The notes: generated by a model not told the origin, from the sequence alone. A stretch of 64,000 nt of DNA from Gammaproteobacteria bacterium (GCA_030432755.1 JAUILZ010000005.1:124001-188000), one strand, 5' to 3'; positions 1 to 8,871 are shown, counted from the first letter of the stretch. A program made the numbers and translations.

Positions 1-281
1 AGGGTGAAGCGCTCCCACCCGAGATCGAGTGCAGCATGGGCGACATCCGCGACGTAGTCGACGAAATGGTAGACCACCCCCGCGGGTCGATGATCGGAAT
101 GCCCGTGACCCGGGAAATCCAGCGCCACGATCCGGTATTCCGGGAGGGGGCGGGAAAGTGGAATGAAGCTCGCGGCGTTGTCGAGCCAGCCATGCAGCGC
201 CAGTACCGGCATGCCCTCGGGATCGCCAAGGGCGAGCGCTGCGAGGTTGCCGTTGAGTCCGTTGAGTCTCTTGTTTTGCAA
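1..281 (-). CDS. Alpha/beta-hydrolase, N-terminal part (gene cut by window edge)
   Basis: Reverse-strand reading gives an alpha/beta-hydrolase N-terminus: an oxyanion-type segment LALHGWLDNAASF is followed by VALDFPGHGHSDH, a pairing typical of esterase or epoxide-hydrolase-like members of this fold. The nucleophile elbow and the catalytic Asp and His lie beyond the left edge, so activity cannot be judged. I placed the start at a TTG (281) because the segment RLNGLNGNLAALALG before the core resembles the usual family N-terminus and no ATG precedes it. An internal ATG just before PVLALHGW is the alternative. It is transcribed divergently from gltA. The fold is fairly sure, the substrate unknown. 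Confidence 0.7.
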   Translation of the reverse strand, partial: MQNKRLNGLNGNLAALALGDPEGMPVLALHGWLDNAASFIPLSRPLPEYRIVALDFPGHGHSDHRPAGVVYHFVDYVADVAHAALDLGWERFT

Positions 282-385
282 GGTTTTTGCCGATTTCCCG
301 GCGCCTGGATGGGGGCGCCGGGGACAGGACAGGATACGCTCACGGGGCGAGTGCAGGGCCCCATTCGTTAGTCGTATTTCAGGCT

Positions 386-450
386 TGTCAAGTTTGTACT
401 GCACCGAAAATTGAATTATCGTATATAACCTTTACTGATTAAATAACCGA
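386..450 (+). promoter_or_regulatory. AT-rich probable promoter region of gltA
   Basis: The gap between the hydrolase and gltA (282-493) turns conspicuously AT-rich here, in contrast to the GC-rich surroundings. A weak sigma-70-like pair can be drawn, TTGTAC at 394-399 and TATCGT at 417-422 with a 17-base spacer, and TATATA follows at 422-427. The match is poor, so the exact promoter is uncertain. No other structure was seen in this gap. Confidence 0.35.
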
Positions 451-493
451 CGAAGCATTGGATTTTTCAATGCTCGTAATTGAGGCGCAGAAC

Positions 494-1852
494 ATGGCCA
501 AGTCCGATTCCAACGAAGACGGTTTTACCATCACCGACAATAAAACCGGCAAGAGTTATGACCTGCCGTCGCGCACCGGGCGCATGGGAAACCGGCTGAT
601 CGACATCAGCAAGCTGTATCCCCAGACCGGCATCCTGACCTACGACCCGGGGTTCTCCTCCACCGCGGCGTGCAAGTCATCCATTACCCATATCGACGGT
701 AACAAGGGCGTCCTCCTGCACCGCGGCTATGCCATCGACGAGTTGGCGATGAATTCGGATTACATGGAGGTCTGCTACCTGCTGCTCTACGGGGAACTGC
801 CCACCCCGGAGCAGAAGGAGGACTTCGACAACGACATCAAGAACCACACCCTGCTGCATGAACAACTGATCCGGTTCTATTCCGGCTTCATGCGCAGCGC
901 CCATCCCATGGCGGTCATGGTAGGCGTGGTCGGCGCGCTGTCCGCGTTCTACCACGACCAGATGGATATCACCGACATCGATGAGCGCCGCCTCGCGGCG
1001 CACCGGATCATCGCCAAGATGCCCACCATCGGCGCCTACGCGTACAAGTACTCACTCGGCATGGCGTTCCCGATGCCGCGCAACCAGTACACCTATTCGG
1101 AGAACCTGCTGCAGATGATGTTCTCCAATCCCGCGGAGGATTACGAGATCAATCCGGTGCTGGCGCGCGCCATAGACCGACTCCTCATCCTGCACGCGGA
1201 CCACGAGCAGAACGCATCCACCTCCACGGTGCGCCTCGCGGGTTCCTCCGGCGCCAATCCCTATGCCTGTGTTGCCTCCGGCATCGCGTCCCTGTGGGGC
1301 CCCGCCCATGGCGGCGCCAACGAGGCGGTATTGAAAATGCTGGGCGAGATCGGTTCGGTGAAGAACATCCAGAAGTACGTCAAGAAAGCCCAGGATCCGG
1401 ACGACCCGTTCCGCCTCATGGGATTCGGTCACCGGGTGTACAAGAGCTATGACCCGCGCGCCACGGTGATGCGCGAGTCCTGCCACGAAGTTCTGCAGGT
1501 GCTCGGCATCAAGGATCCCAAGCTCGAACTCGCCATGGAGCTGGAGCAGATTGCCCTGAATGATCCGTATTTCGTCGACAAGAAGCTTTACCCCAACGTG
1601 GATTTCTATTCCGGCATCATCATGAGCGCGCTGGGCTTCCCGACATCGATGTTCACCGTGATGTTCGCGATCGGCCGCACCGTGGGCTGGATCTCGCACT
1701 GGAAGGAAATGCTGGTGGACGACGAGCACCGCATCGGCCGCCCCCGGCAGCTCTACCTCGGCGAGGAAAAACGCCCCTATGTGCCGATGGACAAACGCGG
1801 TCACACCGACAAGAAAACCGGCTGGAGCTGGCTCTGGGGTGGCAAGCGCTGA
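494..1852 (+). CDS. gltA: Citrate synthase (type II)
   Basis: Condenses acetyl-CoA and oxaloacetate to citrate at the entry to the TCA cycle, in the cytosol. The 452-residue protein has the family's active-site segments in order: [18 protein letters not shown] (both with catalytic or binding histidines) and [14 protein letters not shown]. The length and the N-terminal extension before the core fit the hexameric, NADH-regulated type of Gram-negative bacteria; that regulation is known for the family and was not read here. I chose the ATG at 494 because GAGGCG lies just upstream at about the right distance. An in-frame TTG at 458 would add 12 residues. It stands alone, convergent with the antiporter gene downstream. 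Confidence 0.97.
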   Translation: MAKSDSNEDGFTITDNKTGKSYDLPSRTGRMGNRLIDISKLYPQTGILTYDPGFSSTAACKSSITHIDGNKGVLLHRGYAIDELAMNSDYMEVCYLLLYGELPTPEQKEDFDNDIKNHTLLHEQLIRFYSGFMRSAHPMAVMVGVVGALSAFYHDQMDITDIDERRLAAHRIIAKMPTIGAYAYKYSLGMAFPMPRNQYTYSENLLQMMFSNPAEDYEINPVLARAIDRLLILHADHEQNASTSTVRLAGSSGANPYACVASGIASLWGPAHGGANEAVLKMLGEIGSVKNIQKYVKKAQDPDDPFRLMGFGHRVYKSYDPRATVMRESCHEVLQVLGIKDPKLELAMELEQIALNDPYFVDKKLYPNVDFYSGIIMSALGFPTSMFTVMFAIGRTVGWISHWKEMLVDDEHRIGRPRQLYLGEEKRPYVPMDKRGHTDKKTGWSWLWGGKR

Positions 1853-1894
1853 TCGGCGTGGCGCATGATCGGGATCGACGTAGATTGACGTAAA

Positions 1895-1913
1895 GCGCCC
1901 CGGCCAGGGGCGC
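1895..1913. terminator. Hairpin between convergent gltA and antiporter genes
   Basis: GCGCCCC (1895-1901) and GGGGCGC (1907-1913) form a perfect 7-bp stem with a 5-base loop in the short gap between two convergent genes. Only short runs of T or A flank it (AATTT on one side, TTTAC on the other strand), so it could serve as a weak bidirectional terminator. Its position supports that role more than its sequence does. Confidence 0.5.
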
Positions 1914-1929
1914 CAATTTCGATGCCTCG

Positions 1930-2868
1930 TCAGGTAAACAACAGGCCCTGGCAGACGAGGTAGCCCACCAGCAAGACGACTCCCTCGACACGGTTGATCT
2001 GGCGGCTGGTGAGGCAGAACACCCACAGCACTGCGCCGGCGCCAAACATCACGCCGAGCATCGCGATGCTGATATCGCCCTGGGGCAGTGGCGCGACCAC
2101 CGCGGTGACGCCCAGCACTCCCAGGGTGTTCCAGATGTTGGAACCCACCACGTTGCCTACCGCCATGGATCCGTGACCGCGGAGAATGGAGATCAGCGAG
2201 GCGGTGACCTCCGGCAGGCTGGTACCGACCGCCGCCACGGTCATGCCGATCAGCGCCTCGGACACGCCGAGCCGGTCTGCAATGTTTACCGCCCCATCCA
2301 CCAGCCAGTGTCCACCGAGAGACAGAAGTCCGACGCCGGCGACCAGCATGCAGAGGATAAGCAAGGGCCCCGGAGGCGGTGCATCGGCCGGGTCGTCATC
2401 CCTCGCGTCATTGCCGAGCTGGCGCCGGGACACCCGGATCACGTGCCACACGTAGACCACCAGTGCGAGCAACAGGATGGCGCCTTCCCATGCGCTCATA
2501 TGCGCGCCGTGCAGTATCAGGAAGCCCATTGCCATGAAGGCCAGCATCATCACCGGCAGGTCGCGCCGCAAAACGCCGCGCTCGATGTCGATGGGTCGCA
2601 GCACCGCGCTCAGCGCGAGCACCAGGGCGATGTTGGCGAAGTTGGATCCGAGGATGTTGCCGATGGCGATGCCAGCCGAGCCCACCAGTGCGGCGTCCAC
2701 GCTCACCGCCAGTTCCGGCGCGCTCGTACCCGCGGCGACGATGGTCAGCCCGGTCACCAGGCTCGAGAGACCCACCCGCCGGCCGATCTCCACCGCCGCG
2801 CGCACTAATAGCTCCCCGCCACCATAGAGCGCAACGAGGCCAATGACGATGACGATCAGGTCGCGCAT
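1930..2868 (-). CDS. CaCA-family sodium/calcium antiporter
   Basis: Inner-membrane cation exchanger of the YrbG/CaCA type, with about ten hydrophobic segments over 312 residues. The two diagnostic inverted alpha-repeats are present: GTSAPELAVS in the N-terminal half and GTSLPEVTAS in the C-terminal half, which carry the ion-binding acidic residues. A hydrophilic loop containing GNDARDDDPADAPPP separates the halves. The start is the ATG at 2868; an adjoining GTG and an upstream TTG at 2895 are less likely. It is divergent from ycgL, with 66 bases between them. The transported ion cannot be told from sequence alone; calcium or sodium is the family norm. Confidence 0.92.
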   Translation of the reverse strand: MRDLIVIVIGLVALYGGGELLVRAAVEIGRRVGLSSLVTGLTIVAAGTSAPELAVSVDAALVGSAGIAIGNILGSNFANIALVLALSAVLRPIDIERGVLRRDLPVMMLAFMAMGFLILHGAHMSAWEGAILLLALVVYVWHVIRVSRRQLGNDARDDDPADAPPPGPLLILCMLVAGVGLLSLGGHWLVDGAVNIADRLGVSEALIGMTVAAVGTSLPEVTASLISILRGHGSMAVGNVVGSNIWNTLGVLGVTAVVAPLPQGDISIAMLGVMFGAGAVLWVFCLTSRQINRVEGVVLLVGYLVCQGLLFT

Positions 2869-2895
2869 CACGAAGGACGGGGGGAGGGCATCCAA

Positions 2896-2925
2896 GGTAT
2901 ATCTGTCGCGCCGCTTGAATTACAA
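2896..2925 (-). promoter_or_regulatory. Possible promoter of the antiporter gene
   Basis: On the reverse strand TTGTAA (complement of 2920-2925) and TATACC (complement of 2896-2901) sit 18 bases apart, each matching four of six sigma-70 consensus positions, about 28 bases before the antiporter start. On the forward strand TACAAT (2921-2926) resembles a -10 box but would leave almost no leader for ycgL. Confidence 0.3.
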
Positions 2926-2934
2926 TCCCCCGCC

Positions 2935-3192
2935 ATGCAAACCTGGGTCTACAAGAGCGGTCGGCGCGCGAATACCTACCTCTATATAGACCGCGAGGAC
3001 GACTTCACCAGGGTGCCGGATTCGCTCCTCGATCTCATGGGTCCACTGGACTTCGTTCTCGAAGTCGACCTCGCCGCGCGCGACAGGCTGGCGCAGGTGG
3101 ACATCAACGAGGTCCGCGAATGGTTGCAGGAGCGTGGCTTCTATCTGCAGATGCCACCCGGTGAACGGAAGCCGGACCTCCCCCGGCAGTGA
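2935..3192 (+). CDS. ycgL: YcgL domain protein
   Basis: An 85-residue cytosolic protein that matches the YcgL family: an N-terminal YKSGRRANTYLYI strand region, a middle VPDSLLDLMGPLDFV segment, and the characteristic C-terminal EWLQERGFYLQMPP. The family is small, typical of gammaproteobacteria and of unclear function. It is often linked to the cell-division/RNase D region in other genomes, which is general knowledge and not seen here. The ATG at 2935 is the only reasonable start. The next gene begins 4 bases after its stop, so the three genes to 4146 probably form one transcript. Confidence 0.92.
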   Translation: MQTWVYKSGRRANTYLYIDREDDFTRVPDSLLDLMGPLDFVLEVDLAARDRLAQVDINEVREWLQERGFYLQMPPGERKPDLPRQ

Positions 3193-3196
3193 ACCC

Positions 3197-3550
3197 GTGC
3201 TAGCAAAGATCCTGTTCACCATCGTGGTGGTGGCGGGGGTGATCCTGTTTTTCCGTCACCGCGGCGCCGCGAGGCAGCCGGAGCCCGTGACCGAGACGGA
3301 AACCGCTCCCTCGACGCGCGCCGTGGCCTATGCCCTGATCGGCATCCTGGTGGCGATCTCGGTGGGCGTGTTCGTCTACAAGTGGCAGCAGGACAACCGT
3401 ATCGTCAACATCCGCGTCACCAACGACTCCGGCGAGGAAGTGCATTACCAGGCGCGCCACAAGGACATCGACGGACGTAACTTTCTCTCCCTCGATGGCG
3501 TCAGGGTGACGCTCGGCGAGGGAGACCGGGTGGAGATGCTGGGCCAGTGA
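3197..3550 (+). CDS. Small membrane protein of unknown function
   Basis: A 117-residue protein not assigned to any family. It has two hydrophobic segments (about residues 2-17 and 38-58) separated by a polar, Glu/Thr-rich linker, then a soluble C-terminal domain of about 55 residues. The GTG at 3197 is chosen because it falls just after the ycgL stop and begins right before the first membrane segment. A frame open further upstream overlaps ycgL heavily. Its stop overlaps the next start in GTGA, suggesting translational coupling with the rhomboid protease gene. A joint membrane role is plausible but unproven. Confidence 0.8.
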   Translation: MLAKILFTIVVVAGVILFFRHRGAARQPEPVTETETAPSTRAVAYALIGILVAISVGVFVYKWQQDNRIVNIRVTNDSGEEVHYQARHKDIDGRNFLSLDGVRVTLGEGDRVEMLGQ

Positions 3551-4146
3551 GAATTCGACCGCTGGATTTTCCCGTGACCCTGGTCCTGGTCGGCGCCAGC
3601 CTGGTGGTCTACCTGCTATTGATGTGGAACCAGGAAACGGTGATGCGCGGGTTGATGATTTCCCAGTACTACCGGCCGACCCTGCCGGAAATCCGCGATG
3701 GCCAGGTATGGAGGCTGTTCACCCCGGCCTTCCTCCACTTCGGCATCTTTCACGTGGTGTTCAACCTGATGTGGACCTGGGAACTCGGCCGCCTGATCGA
3801 GAGCCGCCAGGGCAGCCTGATGATGCTGGTGCTGTTCCTGATCAGCGACCTGGCGGCCAATCTCGCCCAGTACCTCGTTGATGGCCCGGTGTTCGGCGGC
3901 CTCTCGGGTGTGGTCTACGCGCTGTTCGGCTACATCTGGATCCAGGGACTCACCAATCCCCGCTTCGGTATCCGCCTCAATCCCCCGGTGGTCTACCTCC
4001 TCCTCGGCTGGTTCGTGATCTGCTGGACCGGCATCCTGGAAAAGCTCTTCGATCTCGGGGTCGCCAACAGCGCCCATACCGCGGGGCTCATCTCCGGCAT
4101 TGTGCTCGCTGGCGCAGTGACCCTGTTACAGCGACGGATGGCCTGA
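3547..4146 (+). CDS. Rhomboid-family intramembrane serine protease
   Basis: Polytopic membrane protein of 199 residues that should cleave transmembrane helices of substrate proteins. The rhomboid features are present: HFGIFHVVFNLMW in the second helix, the nucleophile in GGLSG (Ser120), followed by YALFGY, and the catalytic histidine in SAHTAGLISG (His177). Six helices can be traced, as in GlpG-like minimal rhomboids, and the cytosolic GlpG N-terminal domain is absent. The GTG start overlaps the preceding stop by 4 bases. The substrate is unknown. Confidence 0.92.
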   Translation: MRIRPLDFPVTLVLVGASLVVYLLLMWNQETVMRGLMISQYYRPTLPEIRDGQVWRLFTPAFLHFGIFHVVFNLMWTWELGRLIESRQGSLMMLVLFLISDLAANLAQYLVDGPVFGGLSGVVYALFGYIWIQGLTNPRFGIRLNPPVVYLLLGWFVICWTGILEKLFDLGVANSAHTAGLISGIVLAGAVTLLQRRMA

Positions 4147-4160
4147 AAGCGGTCGTGGCC

Positions 4161-4189
4161 TTGATCGGCGCGCGGGCAGGCGTTACATT
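4161..4189 (+). promoter_or_regulatory. Probable sigma-70 promoter of the T-box/ileS transcript
   Basis: TTGATC (4161-4166) and TACATT (4184-4189) are separated by exactly 17 bases, each matching four of six consensus positions. Transcription would start near 4196, immediately before the T-box stem I, which is where a leader promoter is expected. Confidence 0.6.
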
Positions 4190-4195
4190 CCGCCC

Positions 4196-4525
4196 GATGC
4201 GTTGACGGGGACGAGTAGTCCGGCCAATGCCGCGAGTTGGGTGAGAGCACCCGGCTCCAGCGATCGGGAGATGGTGGAAGCCCCGACGGCATGCCGAACG
4301 AAAATCACCCCGGAGCAGCCCGCCGAAACGGTGCCCCTGGCGCCACAGTAGACCGGGCCGGTAGCCCCCGATACGGGCCGGGGTCATGAACGTGACCCGC
4401 AGAGGCGCGTCCCGCAAGGACCGCGCGAAGCCGGGTGGTACCGCGAAGGCAGCCCCGTCGCCCCGGCAGGTGATGCCGTGTTTTTCCGGGTGGAGAAACA
4501 CCGCATGATCTGCCGGGGTTTTTTA
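4196..4525 (+). promoter_or_regulatory. T-box riboswitch (tRNA-Ile sensing) leader of ileS
   Basis: The leader carries the T-box consensus GGGTGGTACCGCG (4433-4445); its UGGU bulge (4436-4439) can pair with the tRNA end ACCA. Stem I is recognisable. CGGGG (4206-4210) pairs with CCCCG (4308-4312) under a specifier loop with ACGAGTAG on the 5' side and GAACGAAAATCA on the 3' side, and ATGCCG (4227-4232) pairs with CGGCAT (4287-4292) above it. The specifier is ATC (4304-4306), an isoleucine codon, followed by A. GCCGGG (4430-4435) can pair with CCCGGC (4462-4467) as an antiterminator that excludes the terminator downstream. By family knowledge, uncharged tRNA-Ile would stabilise the antiterminator and switch ileS on. 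Confidence 0.9.
4461..4524 (+). terminator. Intrinsic terminator of the ileS T-box
   Basis: CCCCGGCAG (4461-4469) pairs perfectly with CTGCCGGGG (4510-4518), followed at once by six T (4519-4524). The inner part extends the hairpin: ATGCCGTGTTT faces AAACACCGCAT with one mismatch. The 5' arm overlaps the antiterminator strand 4462-4467, so the two folds are mutually exclusive, as in transcriptional T-boxes. Confidence 0.9.
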
Positions 4526-4559
4526 TTGCCCAGGCCCGACCATTCCACCAGCCGAAACC

Positions 4560-7500
4560 ATGTCATTCCGCGAAGTCAGCAGCCGCTACAACGGACCCGC
4601 CCTGGAAGAGGAGATCCTCGCCTTCTGGGACCGGGAGTCGATCTTCGACAAGACCCTTGAGCAGAGCCGCGGCCGGCCGCGTTTCAGCTTCAACGAGGGA
4701 CCGCCGACCGCCAATGGCAAGCCCGGCATCCACCACGTGCTGGCGCGCACCTTCAAGGACATCTACCCGCGCTACAAGACCATGCGCGGCTATCACGCAC
4801 CGCGCAAGGGTGGCTGGGACACCCATGGCCTGCCGGTGGAACACGAAATCGAGAAGAAGCTCGGCATCTTCGACAAGAAGGAGATCGAGAGGCAGGTCGG
4901 GATCGCGGAGTTCACCCGCCAGTGCCGCGAGTCGGTGATGACCTATATCGGCGACTGGGAGGCGATGACCCGTCGCATGGGCTACTGGGTAAACCTGGAC
5001 GAGGCCTACTACACCCTCGACAACCAGTACATCGAGTCTGTCTGGAACCTGCTCAGGCAGATCTGGGACAAGGACCTGATCTACCAGGGCTACAAGGTGG
5101 TGCCCTACGATCCCCGGATCGGCGCCACGCTGTCCTCCCACGAAGTGGCCCAGGGATACCGCGAGGTGGAGGACCCTTCCATCACCGTGCGTTTCCCCTT
5201 CGCGGGCGAGGAAAACACCTCCTTCCTGGTGTGGACCACCACGCCCTGGACGCTGCCGTCCAACCTGCTGCTGGCGGTGGGCGATGACATCGAGTACGCC
5301 TTCGTCGAAGCCGGCGGCGAGACCCTGGTGGTCGCGAAGGCGCGCCTTGAGGCTTACTTTGGCGAGACCGAACACAGAGTCGTCAAGACCGTACGCGGAC
5401 GCGAACTGGTTGGCACGCGTTACAACCGCCTCTTCGACTACCTCGACGTGCCCTCCGGCAACCCCTTCCGCGTGGTGTCCGCGGACTTCGTCAGCACCGA
5501 GGATGGCACCGGCATCGTCCACACCGCGCCGGCCTACGGCGTGGACGACCTGGCCATCGGCGAGCGCGAGGGCCTGCCCGTCGTTCACGGCGTCGGTCTC
5601 GACGGCTATTTCCTGGAGGCCGTCACCCCGGTGGCGGGCAGGTTCTTCAAGGAGGCGGACCCGGTGATCTGCTCGTTGCTGGAGGAACGGGGGCTGATGT
5701 TCCACAACGAGAAGACCCTGCACAACTACCCCTTCGGCTGGCGTACCGGGGACCCACTGATCTACTACGCCAAGGAGGCCTGGTACATCCGCACCACGCG
5801 GATCAAGGACCGCATGGTGGAACTCAACAACACTATCAACTGGGTGCCGGAAACCATCCGCGACGGTCGCTTCGGCAACTGGCTCGAGAACAACATCGAC
5901 TGGGCGCTGTCACGTGAGCGATTCTGGGGCACCCCGCTGCCGGTCTGGACCGACGGCGAGGGCAACTATCATTGCATCGGCTCGCTCGCCGAGTTGGAAA
6001 AGCTTTCCGGTCAGTCCATGAAAGACGTGGACCTGCATCGCCCGCGAATCGACGAGATCACCTTCGAGAAGGATGGCAGGACCTGGACACGGGTGCCCGA
6101 GGTCATCGACTGCTGGTTCGACTCCGGCGCCATGACCTATGCCCAGTGGCACTACCCGTTCGAGAACCAGGAGACATTCGAGGCGCATTTCCCCGCGGAC
6201 TACATATGCGAGGCCATCGACCAGACCCGGGGATGGTTCTACACCCTGCACGCCATCGCCGCGCTGGTTTCCGACAGCGTGGCTTACAAGAACTGCGTCT
6301 GCCTGAGCCATATCGTCGACGCCAACGGCAAGAAGATGTCGAAATCCCTCGGCAATATCGTCAATCCCTACGACGTCTTCGACACCATCGGTGTGGATTC
6401 CCTGCGCTGGCTGTTCCTCGCGCGCACCGCGCCCGAGGCGCAGAAGCGGATCTCCGTGGAGATCGTGCGCGAGGTCGCGGCGAGCTTCGTCAACACGTTC
6501 TGGAACACCTATGCGTTCTTCGTGCTGTACGCGCGCCTCGATGGTTTCGATCCTCGTAACGAGGTGCCCGTAGCCGATCGCCCTGAGATAGACCGCTGGG
6601 TGCTTGCGCTCGCCCACGGCACGCTGAAGACCGTCACCAAATGTCTCGACAACTACGACGCCCGCGGCGCCGGCGAGGCGATCGAGAAGCTGGTGGACCA
6701 GCTCAGCAACTGGTACGTGCGCCGCAACCGCAGACGGTTCTGGAAGAGCGAGGCCGGTGCGGACAAGCAGGCCGCCTATCTCACGCTTTACGAATGCCTC
6801 GACATCGCCCACCGGATGCTGGCGCCGTTCATGCCTTTTCTCAGCGAGGCCATCTACCGCAACCTGTCATCCCTGGACCCGGACGCTGTCGAAAGCGTCC
6901 ACCTCACTGAATGGCCGGAGTTCGACCCGGCCTGCCTGGACGAAAACCTGGTCTACGAGATGGACGTGGTACAACAGGTGGTGGGTCTCGGCCGCACCAC
7001 CCGCGAGGAAAGCCGGGTGCGGGTGCGACAGCCGCTGTCGCGTCTCCTGGTGAGCGTGCCCGACGAACGCGCCCGCGCCGCCGTGGAACGCCACGCGCGC
7101 CAGGTTGAGGAGGAGCTCAATATCAAGTCGGTGGAATTCGTCAGCGGCGACAGCGGCCTGGTGAGCTACCGGGTGAAGCCGAACTTCCCACGCCTCGGCA
7201 AGCGCCACGGCAAGCTGATGCCCGCGATCAAGCAGGCCCTGGCGGACGCCGATGGCGGCTGGATCGCCGCCGAGGTGGCGGCTGGCAGGGACTTCACCCT
7301 GGAAGTCGCCGGGCAATCCGTGTCCTTCGAGCCGGCGGACTGCCAGGTGGAGACCAGCTCCGCGGAAGGCTATGCCTGCGCGGGGGAAGGAGGTTTCATG
7401 GTAGCGCTGGACACGACGCTCGATGACGAACTCGTCCTGGAAGGCCTCGCCCGCGAGATCGTGCGCTCGGTGCAGGACGCGCGCAAATCGGCAGGGCTCG

Positions 7501-7697
7501 AGGTCTCCGACCGGATCCGGCTCGGCATCAGCGGCAGCGGCCTGGTCCCGCAGGCGCTGGCCGAGTACGGCGACTACATCGCCACGGAAACCCTGGCGGA
7601 ATCGTTGGCCGATGCCGACGGCGTTGAAGGTTGGCGATCCGGCGAACAGTCTCTGGAGGACAATACCTGGGTAATTGCGCTGTCGAAAACGTCCTGA
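4560..7697 (+). CDS. ileS: Isoleucyl-tRNA synthetase, type 2 (GIHH signature)
   Basis: Charges tRNA-Ile with isoleucine. The 1045-residue class I enzyme has the type-2 (eukaryote-like) layout: PPTANGKPGIHHVLAR near residues 48-61, GGWDTHGLPVE, a CP1 editing domain with TTTPWTLPSNLL, and KKMSKSLGN near residue 591, then a long C-terminal anticodon region without the zinc-knuckle Cys pattern usual in type-1 bacterial enzymes. The class signature HxGH is replaced by GxHH (Gly56, His58, His59). Type-2 IleRS are known for low sensitivity to mupirocin, and GxHH variants have been linked to very high resistance; for this protein that is inferred. The ATG at 4560 follows the T-box terminator. No second ileS is in the window. 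Confidence 0.96.
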   Translation: MSFREVSSRYNGPALEEEILAFWDRESIFDKTLEQSRGRPRFSFNEGPPTANGKPGIHHVLARTFKDIYPRYKTMRGYHAPRKGGWDTHGLPVEHEIEKKLGIFDKKEIERQVGIAEFTRQCRESVMTYIGDWEAMTRRMGYWVNLDEAYYTLDNQYIESVWNLLRQIWDKDLIYQGYKVVPYDPRIGATLSSHEVAQGYREVEDPSITVRFPFAGEENTSFLVWTTTPWTLPSNLLLAVGDDIEYAFVEAGGETLVVAKARLEAYFGETEHRVVKTVRGRELVGTRYNRLFDYLDVPSGNPFRVVSADFVSTEDGTGIVHTAPAYGVDDLAIGEREGLPVVHGVGLDGYFLEAVTPVAGRFFKEADPVICSLLEERGLMFHNEKTLHNYPFGWRTGDPLIYYAKEAWYIRTTRIKDRMVELNNTINWVPETIRDGRFGNWLENNIDWALSRERFWGTPLPVWTDGEGNYHCIGSLAELEKLSGQSMKDVDLHRPRIDEITFEKDGRTWTRVPEVIDCWFDSGAMTYAQWHYPFENQETFEAHFPADYICEAIDQTRGWFYTLHAIAALVSDSVAYKNCVCLSHIVDANGKKMSKSLGNIVNPYDVFDTIGVDSLRWLFLARTAPEAQKRISVEIVREVAASFVNTFWNTYAFFVLYARLDGFDPRNEVPVADRPEIDRWVLALAHGTLKTVTKCLDNYDARGAGEAIEKLVDQLSNWYVRRNRRRFWKSEAGADKQAAYLTLYECLDIAHRMLAPFMPFLSEAIYRNLSSLDPDAVESVHLTEWPEFDPACLDENLVYEMDVVQQVVGLGRTTREESRVRVRQPLSRLLVSVPDERARAAVERHARQVEEELNIKSVEFVSGDSGLVSYRVKPNFPRLGKRHGKLMPAIKQALADADGGWIAAEVAAGRDFTLEVAGQSVSFEPADCQVETSSAEGYACAGEGGFMVALDTTLDDELVLEGLAREIVRSVQDARKSAGLEVSDRIRLGISGSGLVPQALAEYGDYIATETLAESLADADGVEGWRSGEQSLEDNTWVIALSKTS

Positions 7698-7758
7698 AGG
7701 GAATCCTCGGACCGGTTGTCAGTCGTCGCGAAACCGCCTGTTGAGAGGCTGGATTCGC

Positions 7759-8871
7759 TCAGCCCCCGAGAATACCGAGATACACCCGGCGCATGTCCGT
7801 GAGAAAACGTTCCGGCGTGTACTGCGCGGTATAGCGTCGTTTGCCCGCGCTCCCCATCGCCAGCGCGCGATCCGGATGTTCCAGCAGTTCCTGCACGCGC
7901 GCGGCAAACGCCACCTCGTCCCGGCGCGGCACCACGAAGCCGGTCTCGCCATCCACCACCGCTTCCGGGACGCCGCCGACCGCGGTCGCCACCACCGGCA
8001 ATGCCGCGGACATCGCCTCGAGGATACTCACCGGCAGGCCTTCGAAATCGGAGCTCAGCACGAACACCGTGCTTGCCGCGAGGTGGACGCCTGTATCGAT
8101 CACCTCGCCCGCCAGGATGACCCGATCCTCAAGGCGGAGTTCGCTTATTGCCGCCTCGAGGCGTTGGCGCTCGACGCCCTCGCCGACGATGAACAGGCGC
8201 ACGTTGTCCGCAAGACGCCTCATCACCCTGAGCAACATGACCTGGTTCTTCACCGGGGTCAGTCTGCCCACGGTAATGAGCTGTGGATTGACCGGGTTCG
8301 GCCGCGATGACTGGATCACCGGGTCGGCCGCGTTGCTCACCAGGTGACGTCGATCGTCCCGACCCACCCGCCAGCGTCGCGCAAGCGCCTCGTCGTGGCG
8401 CGATACCACGATGACGCCTGCACAAAGCCGGCAGATCACGGACTCCAGCGCGAGACCGATGATCCTCTGCGCGAGCGGGGCGCCGGTCGTGAATGCCCAG
8501 CCATGAGCGGTGAACAGCGATGGCACGCCCTCAAGGCGAGCGGCGATGCGCGCCACCAGCCCGGCCTTGAAGGAATGGGCGTGGACGAGGCCCGGTCGCC
8601 GTTGACGGATGAGGCGTTTCAGTGCACCCACCGCGCGCAGGTCCGCCAGCGGACGGATGGGCCGCACCAGCTCGTCCAGCAGGATCACCTCCACGCCCAA
8701 CGCCCGTGCCTCTCGGGAGAGGTAATCCTCGGCACCGGTAACCAGGGTGAAGCGAAATTCACCGCCCAGTCCTGCCAGTATCTGGCGCACGTGCACCTGG
8801 GCGCCGCCGATATCCGCCATGGTGATGACGATCAGGATGTGGGGGCGCGGGGCGGTGTGGTCGGCGGTCAC
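7759..8871 (-). CDS. GT4-type glycosyltransferase
   Basis: A 370-residue GT-B glycosyltransferase expected to act at the cytosolic membrane face in polysaccharide assembly. The N-terminal domain begins ILIVITMADIGGAQVH, a typical acceptor-side glycine turn. The C-terminal nucleotide-sugar domain has TVGRLTPVKNQ and the E-x7-E type segment EGLPVSILEAMSAALP, followed by VVATAVGGVPEAV. I chose the GTG at 8871 because upstream codons run into an AT-rich promoter-like stretch and overlap the divergent gmd gene. Convergent with ileS, it marks the left border of the polysaccharide locus. The sugar transferred is unknown. Confidence 0.88.
   Translation of the reverse strand: MTADHTAPRPHILIVITMADIGGAQVHVRQILAGLGGEFRFTLVTGAEDYLSREARALGVEVILLDELVRPIRPLADLRAVGALKRLIRQRRPGLVHAHSFKAGLVARIAARLEGVPSLFTAHGWAFTTGAPLAQRIIGLALESVICRLCAGVIVVSRHDEALARRWRVGRDDRRHLVSNAADPVIQSSRPNPVNPQLITVGRLTPVKNQVMLLRVMRRLADNVRLFIVGEGVERQRLEAAISELRLEDRVILAGEVIDTGVHLAASTVFVLSSDFEGLPVSILEAMSAALPVVATAVGGVPEAVVDGETGFVVPRRDEVAFAARVQELLEHPDRALAMGSAGKRRYTAQYTPERFLTDMRRVYLGILGG

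Noticed and set aside
4388..4501. Possible small gene in the ileS leader
   Set aside because: The stretch is accounted for by T-box structure elements and the terminator; open frames here are incidental.
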